In this document: piece by piece, positions 6,210 through 11,761 of the stretch | Layout: the number at the start of each line of letters is the position of its first letter | How positions within the stretch are numbered: position 1 is the stretch's first letter | Source: Clostridiales bacterium | Lineage (GTDB): Bacteria > Bacillota_A > Clostridia > Christensenellales > Aristaeellaceae | NCBI GenBank assembly: GCA_012514855.1 | Contig: JAAYZL010000125.1 | Span: 1 to 11,761 of the forward strand | Length of the DNA: 11,761 nucleotides | Direction of reading: 5' to 3' | The notes under the pieces: model-generated | The model's database searches: none | Seen by the model: the letters and a program-made list of their open reading frames with translations, nothing else | What the model was told of the DNA's origin: nothing | Position numbers and translations under genes: made by a program

Positions 6210-7697
6210 ATGAAGTATGTTGCGGCGCTCGATCAGGGCACGACGAGCTCGCGCGCGGTGATTTTCGACGAGAACGGCGGCCTCGTCGCGTCGCATGGGC
6301 TGGAATTCGACCAGCTCTATCCCCGGCCGGGCTGGGTCGAGCACCGCCCGGACGACATCCTCCGCAGCCAGACCGAGGCGCTCAAGCTCGCGGTCGAAAA
6401 GTCCGGCGTGCGGCTCAGGGACATCGAGGCCGTCGGCATCTCGAACCAGCGCGAGACGACGCTTCTGTGGGAGCGCGAGACCGGGAAGCCGCTCTACAAC
6501 GCGATCGTGTGGCAGTGCCGCCGCACCGCGCCCTTGATCGAGCGGCTCAAGCGCGACGGGCTCGGAAACGCCGTCCGCGACCGGACGGGGCTGATCCCGG
6601 ACGCGTATTTCTCCGGCACGAAGCTCCAGTGGCTGTTGGACACCGTGCCGAACGCGCGCGCGCGGGCGCTCCGGGGCGAATTGTGCTTCGGAACCGTCGA
6701 CAGCTTTTTGGCGAACAACCTGTGCGCGAACCGGCCGCACGTGACCGACGCGACGAACGCCGCGCGCACGATGCTTTACAACATCCGCGAGCAGAAATGG
6801 GACGACATGCTGCTGCGCGCGATGGACATCCCACAGCAGGTACTCCCCGAGGTCGTCGACACCTCGCGCGTCGTCGGCGTGCTCGACAAGCGCATACTCG
6901 GCCGCGAGATCCCGGTCGCGGCGCTCGCGGGCGACCAGCAGGCGGCGCTGTTCGGGCAGGGGTGCCTCGCGCCCGGCATGTCGAAAAACACCTACGGCAC
7001 CGGCTGCTTCCTGCTGATGAACACCGGCGCGCACCCGGTCAAGTCCGTCAGCAACCTCGTGACGACGATCGCCTGGCGGCTCGACGGCCAAGTGCGCTAC
7101 GCGCTGGAAGGCAGCGTGTTCGTCGCGGGCGCGGTCGTCCAGTGGCTGCGCGACGAGATGAAGATGATCGCGTCGGCGGAGGAGACGGAGGAGATTGCGC
7201 TGTCGGTCTCCGACAACGGAAACGTGTATTTTGTGCCCGCGTTTACGGGGCTCGGCGCTCCGCACTGGGACATGTACAGCCGGGGCACGATCGTCGGCCT
7301 CACGCGCGGCACCGGCCGGGCGCACATCGTGCGCGCGGCGCTCGAGTCGATCGCCTACCAGTCCGCGGACGTGCTCGAGGCGATGAGCCGCGACAGCAGC
7401 GCGAAATTGAACGTGCTGCGCGCGGACGGCGGCGCGAGCGCGAACGACTTTCTGATGCAGTTTCAGGCGGACATCCTCGGCGCGCGCGTGCTGAGGCCCA
7501 AGACCGTCGAGACGACGGCGCTCGGCGCGGCGATGTTCGCCGGGCGCGCGGTGGGACTCTGGAACGACGCAAAGCTCCAGCAGCTCTTTCAGCCCGACCG
7601 GGAGTTCGTGCCGAACATGGGCGAGGGCGCGCGGCAGAGGATGCTCCGGAACTGGCACCGGGCGATCGAGCGGAGCCGGGGATGGGAAGAGGAATAA
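6210..7697 (+). CDS. glpK: Glycerol kinase
   Basis: Phosphorylates glycerol with ATP to sn-glycerol 3-phosphate, trapping it in the cytoplasm for lipid synthesis or glycolysis. The 495-residue length is normal for the FGGY kinase family. Visible motifs are DQGTTSSRAV (8-17), NQRETT and VWQCRRT for glycerol binding, PDAYFSGTKLQW, the catalytic-base Asp in LAGDQQAALFGQ, KNTYGTGCF, GLGAPHWD and the ADGGASANDFLMQFQADIL signature. Two oddities stand out. The usual TWLIWKLTGG segment reads SFLANNLCANRP, and the histidine phosphorylated by HPr in enterococcal enzymes (HFYGxE) is Arg here (RILGRE). GGGGG lies 9 nt upstream of the ATG. It starts 5 bp after the propeller gene, so the two are probably co-transcribed. 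No glpF, glpD or glpP is present. A strong terminator follows. Confidence 0.95.
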   Translation: MKYVAALDQGTTSSRAVIFDENGGLVASHGLEFDQLYPRPGWVEHRPDDILRSQTEALKLAVEKSGVRLRDIEAVGISNQRETTLLWERETGKPLYNAIVWQCRRTAPLIERLKRDGLGNAVRDRTGLIPDAYFSGTKLQWLLDTVPNARARALRGELCFGTVDSFLANNLCANRPHVTDATNAARTMLYNIREQKWDDMLLRAMDIPQQVLPEVVDTSRVVGVLDKRILGREIPVAALAGDQQAALFGQGCLAPGMSKNTYGTGCFLLMNTGAHPVKSVSNLVTTIAWRLDGQVRYALEGSVFVAGAVVQWLRDEMKMIASAEETEEIALSVSDNGNVYFVPAFTGLGAPHWDMYSRGTIVGLTRGTGRAHIVRAALESIAYQSADVLEAMSRDSSAKLNVLRADGGASANDFLMQFQADILGARVLRPKTVETTALGAAMFAGRAVGLWNDAKLQQLFQPDREFVPNMGEGARQRMLRNWHRAIERSRGWEEE

Positions 7698-7701
7698 AAA
7701 T

Positions 7702-7729
7702 CCGGCGAAGGGCTGAAATCCTTCGCCGG
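7702..7729. terminator. Bidirectional intrinsic terminator between converging genes
   Basis: CCGGCGAAGG (7702-7711) and CCTTCGCCGG (7720-7729) make a perfect 10-bp stem with an 8-nt loop. On the plus strand TTGCTTT follows; on the minus strand ATTTTTATT follows. It sits 4 bp after the glpK stop and 6 bp after the stop of the leftward EIIC-like gene, so it serves both. The minus-strand T run is the stronger. Confidence 0.9.
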
Positions 7730-7735
7730 TTGCTT

Positions 7736-8779
7736 TCAGAGGTTGAGCTTCATATCCCCGAACTTGATCCATCCGCGTTTGCGCATGATCTCGGAGGTCA
7801 GGAGCGCGATCGCGGCCGGGAAGAGCACGTGCAGAAGCGCGATCTTGAGGAGCACCGGCCCCGCGCCCTCGGACGACATCGCGGCCCAGGTGCCGAACTG
7901 CCCGACGAGGCCGCTCGTTCCCATGCCCGCGGCGGCGGACGCGTTCTTCATCTGAAACAGCGTCGTCGCGAGCGGGCCCGTGATCGCCGAGGCGATGACC
8001 GCCGGCAGCAGTATCGCGGGGTGGGCGAGGATGTTGCCGACCTGCAGCATCGAGGTTCCCAGCCCCTGCGCGATCAGCCCTGCCACGCGGTTTTCGCGCC
8101 AGCTCGCGACCGCGAAGCCGACCATGTGCGCGCAGCAGCCGGCGGTCGCGGCGCCGGCGGCGAGCAGCAGCCCTTCGCCCATGGCCTGACCCTCCGGCAC
8201 GGTGAAGATCATCGCGGCGAGCGCGGCGCTCGAAATCGGCGCGGTCAGGACGATACCGAATACGACCGATATGATGATGCCCATCGGGATCGGCCGCAGC
8301 GCCGTCGCCATCTCGAGAAAGCGCTGCAGCGCCGCGGTCGCGCGGTTGATGCCGGGCGCCGACCAGGCTCCGACGAGGCAGCCGGAGACGATCGCGACGA
8401 CGGGCACCGCGATGATGTCGACCTTCGTCTTTCCGGCGACCCAGCTCCCGAGTTCCGCGCCGACGACGGCCGCGAGGTACGCGCCGACCGCGCCCGCGAG
8501 CTGGTAGCCGAGCGCGCCCGTCGCCGCGGACGAGAACATCGCCAGCGGCTTCGCCTTCAGCCCGTAGGCGATCGCGACGCCGATGGCCGCGCCGACGACC
8601 GGCGACTTCGCCGAGACGATCTCCCCGAACGGGATCAGGAACGACAGAATCGGAATCCTGCCGAGCTGCGACAGTATCAGCCCGATGATCAGCGAGGAAA
8701 ACAGCCCCAGCGCCATCGCGGACATGGCGTCGAGCAGGTAGCGCCGATAGATTTTTTTCAGCAGTTCCATGGCTTTCAT
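7736..8779 (-). CDS. Orphan PTS EIIC_2-type membrane protein
   Basis: A polytopic membrane protein of 347 residues with roughly eight to ten hydrophobic segments (for example 22-40, 61-73, 85-107, 121-138, 166-192, 203-225, 256-272, 307-328). The overall sequence, with VVGAAIGVAIAYGLKAKPL, INRATAALQRFLEMATAL and MGTSGLVGQFG, resembles the EIIC_2 family of phosphotransferase-type permeases. No EIIA or EIIB domain or gene is nearby, so transport by sugar phosphorylation is not supported by context. It may be a stand-alone transporter. The start at 8779 overlaps the stop of the acyl-CoA synthetase gene as ATGA, and GGAGGG lies 6 nt upstream inside that gene, so translation is probably coupled. 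The association suggests import of the acid activated by the synthetase (inference). Family call fairly sure; substrate unknown. Confidence 0.8.
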   Translation of the reverse strand: MKAMELLKKIYRRYLLDAMSAMALGLFSSLIIGLILSQLGRIPILSFLIPFGEIVSAKSPVVGAAIGVAIAYGLKAKPLAMFSSAATGALGYQLAGAVGAYLAAVVGAELGSWVAGKTKVDIIAVPVVAIVSGCLVGAWSAPGINRATAALQRFLEMATALRPIPMGIIISVVFGIVLTAPISSAALAAMIFTVPEGQAMGEGLLLAAGAATAGCCAHMVGFAVASWRENRVAGLIAQGLGTSMLQVGNILAHPAILLPAVIASAITGPLATTLFQMKNASAAAGMGTSGLVGQFGTWAAMSSEGAGPVLLKIALLHVLFPAAIALLTSEIMRKRGWIKFGDMKLNL

Positions 8780-10464
8780 TCCGAACCCTCCAATTTAAAT
8801 GTCGGTCTGCGCGCCCTCTCCTCGTCCTGCTTGCGCAGCTTCGCGCGCTGGATCTTGCCGGAGATGGTCTTGGGAAGCTCGTCGACGAACTCGATGATGC
8901 GCGGGTACTTGTACGGCGCGGTCGCCTTTTTGACGTGGTTTTGCAGCTCCTTCTTGAGCGCCTCCGAAGGCTCGCAGCCCCTCGAAAGCATCACGGTCGC
9001 CTTGACGACCTGCCCGCGGTCGGGGTCCGGAACGCCCGTGATCGCGCACTCGAGGACCGCCGGGTGGCTGATCAGCGCGCTCTCGACCTCGAACGGCCCG
9101 ATGCGGTAGCCGGAGGATTTTATTACGTCGTCCGAGCGGCCGATGAAGTGGTAATACCCGGCCTCATCCCTCCAGACCATGTCGCCGGTGTGGTACATGT
9201 TGCCGCGAAACGCGTACTTCGTCTGCTCCGGGTCGCGGTAGTAGCCCATGAACAGCCCCGCCGGCCGCCCCTTCGAGAGGTCGACGCACAGTTCGCCCTC
9301 TTCGCCCATCTCGACGTCGCGCCCGGTCGGGTCGACGACGCATATCCGGTAGTGCGGGCTCGGCACGCCGGTCGAGCCCGGCAGCGGCTCCATCCAGCGG
9401 TGCGTGAGCAAAAGCGGCGTCGTCTCGCTCTGGCCGAACGCCTCGTAGATCTTGACGCCGGTGAGCCGGAGGAACTGGTTGTACACCTCGGGGTTCAGCG
9501 GCTCGCCCGCGGTCGTCGCCCACGTAAGCGCCGACAGGTCGTACGTTTCGAGGTCCTCCTTGATCAGAAAGCGGTAGATCGTCGGCGACGCGCAGAAGCT
9601 CGTCACGCGGAATTTCTCGAGGATTTTCAGCATGTTCTTCGCGTTGAACCTGTCGAAGTCGTAGACGAAGTTCACCGCGCCCGCGATCCATTGGCCGTAG
9701 AACTTCCCCCAGCCGCACTTCGCCCAGCCGGAGTCGGCGACGGTCAGGTGCACGGAGCGGTCGCTCAGGTTGTGCCAGAAAGCGCCGGTGATCAGGTGGC
9801 CGATGCCGTAGTCGTAGCCGTGCGCGAGCATCTTGGGCATGCCGGTCGTGCCGGACGTGAAGTAGATCAGCATCACGTCGTCCTCGTTCGGCCGGAAGCA
9901 CGCGCCCATCTCCTCGGGCGCTTCCTCGAACACCCGGTCGAAGTCCTCGAAGCCCTCGTGTTTGCCCCCGAGCGCCGCGACCGCGCGCAGCCCCGGGCAC
10001 TGCGCCCGCGCGCGCCGTACGTGCTCGAGGATTTCCGGCTCGCCGACGGTGACGATCGTGCTCGCGTCGGCGGAGTTCACGCGGTAGACGATATCCTTCT
10101 CCTGCAGCTGGTGCGTCGCCGGCACCTGGATCGCGCCGATGCGCATGAGCCCAAGCGAGCACAGCCAGTTTTCGTAGCGCCGCTTGAGCATCAGGATCAC
10201 CGGCTCGTGCGGCCTGACGCCGAGGGCTACGAGCGCGTTCGCGGCCTTGACCGACAGCCGCCGCATGTCGGCGAACGTGAACCTGCGCTCCTCGCCCAAT
10301 TCGTTCGTCCACAGCAGCGCGAGCTGGTCGGGGGAAAGTCGGGCGTACTCATCGATCGCGTCGCGCGCGAAGTTGAACCCGGCGGGCGCCGTGTAAGAGT
10401 AGTTTCTCAAAAAATCCTCGGCGGATGCGTAATCCGTCCGGGTAAACCGCGGGAGCAGGTTCAT
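8776..10464 (-). CDS. Acyl-CoA synthetase (AMP-forming), medium-chain type
   Basis: Activates a carboxylic acid with ATP to an acyl-adenylate and then to acyl-CoA, in the cytoplasm. The 562 residues match full-length ANL-superfamily enzymes. Motifs in order: P-loop YFTSGTTGMPK (201-211), ADSGWAKCGWGKFYGQW (243-259), a feature of ACSM-type medium-chain or aryl acyl-CoA ligases, TTAGEPLNPE (317-326), YEAFGQSETT (340-349), YHTGD (424-428), the hinge GRSDDVIKSSGYRIGPFEVE (442-461) and PKTISGKIQR (531-540), whose K537 is the catalytic lysine that is often regulated by acetylation. No residue is missing, so it should be active. GGAGGAG lies 5 nt before the ATG. It is 19 bp downstream of the regulator gene and overlaps the EIIC-like gene. 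The substrate (short or medium-chain, branched or aromatic acid) cannot be told. Confidence 0.93.
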   Translation of the reverse strand: MNLLPRFTRTDYASAEDFLRNYSYTAPAGFNFARDAIDEYARLSPDQLALLWTNELGEERRFTFADMRRLSVKAANALVALGVRPHEPVILMLKRRYENWLCSLGLMRIGAIQVPATHQLQEKDIVYRVNSADASTIVTVGEPEILEHVRRARAQCPGLRAVAALGGKHEGFEDFDRVFEEAPEEMGACFRPNEDDVMLIYFTSGTTGMPKMLAHGYDYGIGHLITGAFWHNLSDRSVHLTVADSGWAKCGWGKFYGQWIAGAVNFVYDFDRFNAKNMLKILEKFRVTSFCASPTIYRFLIKEDLETYDLSALTWATTAGEPLNPEVYNQFLRLTGVKIYEAFGQSETTPLLLTHRWMEPLPGSTGVPSPHYRICVVDPTGRDVEMGEEGELCVDLSKGRPAGLFMGYYRDPEQTKYAFRGNMYHTGDMVWRDEAGYYHFIGRSDDVIKSSGYRIGPFEVESALISHPAVLECAITGVPDPDRGQVVKATVMLSRGCEPSEALKKELQNHVKKATAPYKYPRIIEFVDELPKTISGKIQRAKLRKQDEERARRPTFKLEGSE

Positions 10465-10483
10465 AAATCTCCTCCGTCGTATT

Positions 10484-11038
10484 TTACGGTATTACCATCG
10501 CGAGAAACACGCAGGTCTTGTCCCCGACCGCCTGCATCGCGTGCGGGTAGATCGAGTCGTAATAGGCGGAATCGCCCTCGTTCATGACCATTTCCTGCCC
10601 GCCGACCCTGAGCCGCATCGTGCCCTCGAGCACGTAGTCGAACTCGTGGCCCTCGTGGCTGTTGGTGGCCATCTCGCGGTTCGCGCCCGGCTCGACAGAG
10701 ACCAGGAGCGGCTCGATCTTGCGGTGGTTGAAGTTGTAGGCGAGATTCTTGTAGACGTAGTGGCTCGCGCACTTGATGGGCGTTCCCATGTTGCGCCGCG
10801 TCAGCGCGCAGACGCTCAGGCGCGGGCCCTGTCCGGTCAATATGGCCGTCGTGTCGACGGAGTACATCTCGGACAGCTTCAGCAGCAGGCTGATCGGCAT
10901 GTCGGTGCGGCCGCTCTCAATGGCCTCGTATTCCTCGACGGAAAGCCCCGCCCTTGAGGCGACCTCCTCAACCGTGAGGTCCGAAATTGCACGCAGTTCC
11001 TTCACGCGCATGGCGATCTGTCTGACCTGATCGGACAC
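10484..11038 (-). CDS. XRE-family transcription regulator with C-terminal cupin domain
   Basis: A 184-residue cytoplasmic DNA-binding regulator. An N-terminal helix-turn-helix of XRE type spans about 6-62 (VKELRAISDLTVEEVASRAG, then EEYEAIESGRTDMPISLLLKLSEMY without a break). A cupin_2 barrel spans about 108-184, with SHEGHEFDYVLEGTMRL (127-143) and GDSAYYDSIYPHAMQ (155-169) as its two conserved motifs; H128, H131, E132 and H166 are placed to bind a metal or small ligand. Regulators of this class commonly control their own operon in response to a metabolite. Translation starts at GTG (11038), because GGAGGG lies 6 nt upstream and no ATG is suitably placed; an open frame upstream crosses the promoter and is not used. 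It is the first gene of the operon with the acyl-CoA synthetase, whose substrate or CoA product is the likely effector (inference). Confidence 0.92.
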   Translation of the reverse strand: MSDQVRQIAMRVKELRAISDLTVEEVASRAGLSVEEYEAIESGRTDMPISLLLKLSEMYSVDTTAILTGQGPRLSVCALTRRNMGTPIKCASHYVYKNLAYNFNHRKIEPLLVSVEPGANREMATNSHEGHEFDYVLEGTMRLRVGGQEMVMNEGDSAYYDSIYPHAMQAVGDKTCVFLAMVIP

Positions 11039-11070
11039 CTGAATCCCTCCTTCAACGTAAAATTGGGAAT

Positions 11071-11099
11071 AGTATATCGTCTTTCTTCGCGGCGCGCAA
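11071..11099 (-). promoter_or_regulatory. Promoter of the regulator/acyl-CoA synthetase/EIIC operon
   Basis: Minus strand: TTGCGC (11099-11094), 17-bp spacer, TATACT (11076-11071). Transcription would start near 11064, giving a leader of about 26 nt that contains the GGAGGG site. Confidence 0.75.
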
Positions 11100-11123
11100 G
11101 CGAGAAACGTAAAAAACTTGCGC
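11094..11123. promoter_or_regulatory. Inverted repeat joining the two divergent -35 boxes, candidate operator
   Basis: GCGCAAG (11094-11100) and CTTGCGC (11117-11123) are perfect 7-bp inverted arms around an A-rich 16-bp spacer. Each arm contains the -35 box of one of the two divergent promoters. A dimeric regulator bound here would control both transcripts. The arms are 23 bp apart centre to centre, about two helical turns. Since -35 boxes in this window are often TTGC-like, part of the symmetry may be chance. Confidence 0.45.
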
Positions 11124-11146
11124 CGTTCAGGGTTTTGTGCTAGAAT
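11118..11146 (+). promoter_or_regulatory. Promoter of the Dabb protein gene
   Basis: TTGCGC (11118-11123), 17-bp spacer, TAGAAT (11141-11146), with TGC before the -10 box as an extended element. Transcription would start near 11153, about 20 nt before the ATG. Confidence 0.72.
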
Positions 11147-11173
11147 TTCCGAAAAACGGCGGAGGAAAACCCC

Positions 11174-11461
11174 ATGATTCGACACATCGTGCTCTTCAAG
11201 ATCAGGGACGAATACAAATCGGAGATTCCAAGCCTCGTCGAGGGCTTCTACGGCATGAAGGGAAGGGTCGAGGGCATGCTCGATCTCGAGGCGGGGGGCG
11301 ACATACTCGGGAGCGAGCGCAGCTACGACCTCGGGCTCGCGGCGCTGTTTCGGGACAGGGCCGCGTTCGACGCGTATCAAGTCCACCCCGCGCACATGCC
11401 GGTCAGAAAGCGGATGCACGAGGTGCGGGAACATTCCGTCGCGTGCGATTTCGAGGTTTGA
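11174..11461 (+). CDS. Dabb (stress-responsive A/B barrel) domain protein
   Basis: A 95-residue single-domain protein of the dimeric alpha/beta-barrel (Dabb) superfamily. It begins MIRHIVLFKIRDEYK, the typical first strand, and carries the family signature RSYDLGLAALFRDRAAFDAY (49-68) followed by QVHPAHMPVRK (69-79). Length equals that of one barrel repeat, so it should act as a homodimer in the cytoplasm. Members include small-ligand binders, monooxygenase relatives and plant cyclases; bacterial stand-alone members mostly lack a known role, so no reaction is assigned. GGAGG lies 8 nt before the ATG. It has its own promoter, divergent from the XRE-cupin operon and sharing its -35 inverted repeat, so it may belong to the same regulon (inference). 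No clear terminator follows before the next promoter at 11500. Confidence 0.9.
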   Translation: MIRHIVLFKIRDEYKSEIPSLVEGFYGMKGRVEGMLDLEAGGDILGSERSYDLGLAALFRDRAAFDAYQVHPAHMPVRKRMHEVREHSVACDFEV

Positions 11462-11499
11462 AAAGGCGATTGCCCAAGGGTAAAATTCGGATAAACCGC

Positions 11500-11528
11500 T
11501 TGCGGGAAGGGGACGGGCGTGGTATAAT
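11500..11528 (+). promoter_or_regulatory. Promoter of the T-box controlled transcript
   Basis: TTGCGG (11500-11505), 17-bp spacer, consensus TATAAT (11523-11528) with TGG before it. Transcription would start near 11535, about 70 nt before T-box Stem I. Confidence 0.82.
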
Positions 11529-11547
11529 CCCGGTAAACAGAGTTTGA

Positions 11548-11601
11548 GAATCCGCTTGCGGATTCAGGTCGGCGGGCCCTATACGGGATGGGCACGCCGA
11601 C
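11548..11601 (+). other. Two hairpins at the 5' end of the T-box transcript
   Basis: GAATCCG/CGGATTC (11548-11554 with 11559-11565) forms a 7-bp stem with a 4-nt loop. GTCGGCG/CGCCGAC (11568-11574 with 11595-11601), continued by GCCC/GGGC (11576-11579 with 11590-11593) across a G-A mismatch, forms an 11-bp stem with a 10-nt loop. Both lie between the predicted transcript start and Stem I. Neither has a T run. Extra 5' hairpins are not part of the conserved T-box core. Confidence 0.6.
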
Positions 11602-11761
11602 AAACGCGATGAAAGAGAGAGTAACCGTGTCAGGGACGCCCAAAGAGAGCCGCGCCTCGGCTGAAAGCGCGGCGGCGGGAATGCGCGGCGAAGTTCACTC
11701 CGGAGCACTCCGCTGAAGTGGCAGTAGGCGGTGCGGGCTGACCTCCGTTAGCAGGGTCCGA
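11602..11761 (+). promoter_or_regulatory. T-box riboswitch leader, specifier UUC (Phe), 3' part beyond window
   Basis: Senses uncharged tRNA and controls transcription of a downstream amino-acid gene. Stem I is recognisable: GATGA plus GAGAGAGTA (11609-11623), with AGTA at 11620-11623 facing GAA at 11690-11692 as the loop E motif, upper stem CCGTG/CGCGG (11625-11629 with 11684-11688), and distal stem GCCGCGC/GCGCGGC (11649-11655 with 11667-11673) just after the AGAGAG bulge motif. Aligning GAAGTTCACTCCGGAGC (11690-11706) with the usual specifier, A, then Y-rich strand and GGAGC places the specifier at TTC (11694-11696), with CTC (11698-11700) pairing to GAG below. The Stem III region shows the conserved GCAGTAGG and CCGTTA (11745-11750). 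The T-box sequence proper and antiterminator lie past the edge. The expected target is pheST. T-box identity is firm; the specifier is likely but not proven. Confidence 0.88.

Noticed and set aside
11039..11434. N-terminal extension of the XRE-cupin regulator
   Set aside because: The extension crosses the operon promoter, the inverted repeat and the divergent Dabb gene. A GTG at 11038 with GGAGGG 6 nt upstream begins exactly at the helix-turn-helix domain.
11684..11696. Arg (CGA) or Glu (GAA) reading of the T-box specifier
   Set aside because: These triplets overlap the positions expected for the loop E GAA. Placing the specifier at TTC leaves the conserved A after it and a GAG/CUC stem below, matching the usual arrangement.

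Overview
The window looks like chromosomal DNA from a GC-rich member of the Bacillota, probably class Clostridia. This is inferred from strong AGGAGG-type ribosome binding sites, sigma-A-like promoters, a partial T-box leader at the right edge, a single-chain glycyl-tRNA synthetase and an enterococcal-type HPr-site comparison in the glycerol kinase. There is no rRNA, tRNA, insertion sequence, phage gene or CRISPR array. The genes are housekeeping or accessory metabolic genes mixed with poorly characterised envelope-type proteins.

Left part (1-2200, all leftward). The 5' two thirds of glycyl-tRNA synthetase run off the left edge behind a well-formed promoter. Upstream of it lies a two-gene unit of unknown function: a 67-residue Ala/Pro/Lys-rich protein followed by a 320-residue two-domain protein whose linker is built of 9-bp repeats. 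A 10-bp perfect hairpin closes this unit.

Centre (2300-7700, all rightward). A promoter with a TATAAT box and a structured leader precedes a 620-residue, extremely acidic, repeat-rich single-pass membrane protein. A hairpin with a short T run follows, then a membrane-anchored PQQ-type beta-propeller protein and, 5 bp later, glycerol kinase (glpK). A perfect bidirectional terminator separates this block from the next. The glycerol kinase lacks the histidine that HPr phosphorylates in enterococcal enzymes, and no other glp gene is present.

Right part (7736-11038, leftward). One tight operon encodes an XRE-cupin regulator, a medium-chain-type acyl-CoA synthetase and an orphan PTS EIIC_2-type membrane protein, the last two overlapping by ATGA. 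The combination suggests regulated uptake and CoA activation of a small carboxylic acid, but the substrate cannot be read from sequence. Divergently transcribed is a 95-residue Dabb (A/B-barrel) protein. The -35 boxes of the two divergent promoters are the arms of one inverted repeat, GCGCAAG/CTTGCGC, a candidate operator.

Right edge (11500-11761). A promoter, two hairpins and the first part of a T-box riboswitch are present. Its specifier reads best as UUC (Phe), predicting phenylalanyl-tRNA synthetase genes just outside the window. The best candidates for something undescribed are the acidic repeat protein plus propeller pair, the regulator/synthetase/orphan-EIIC operon, and the small two-gene unit of unknown function.
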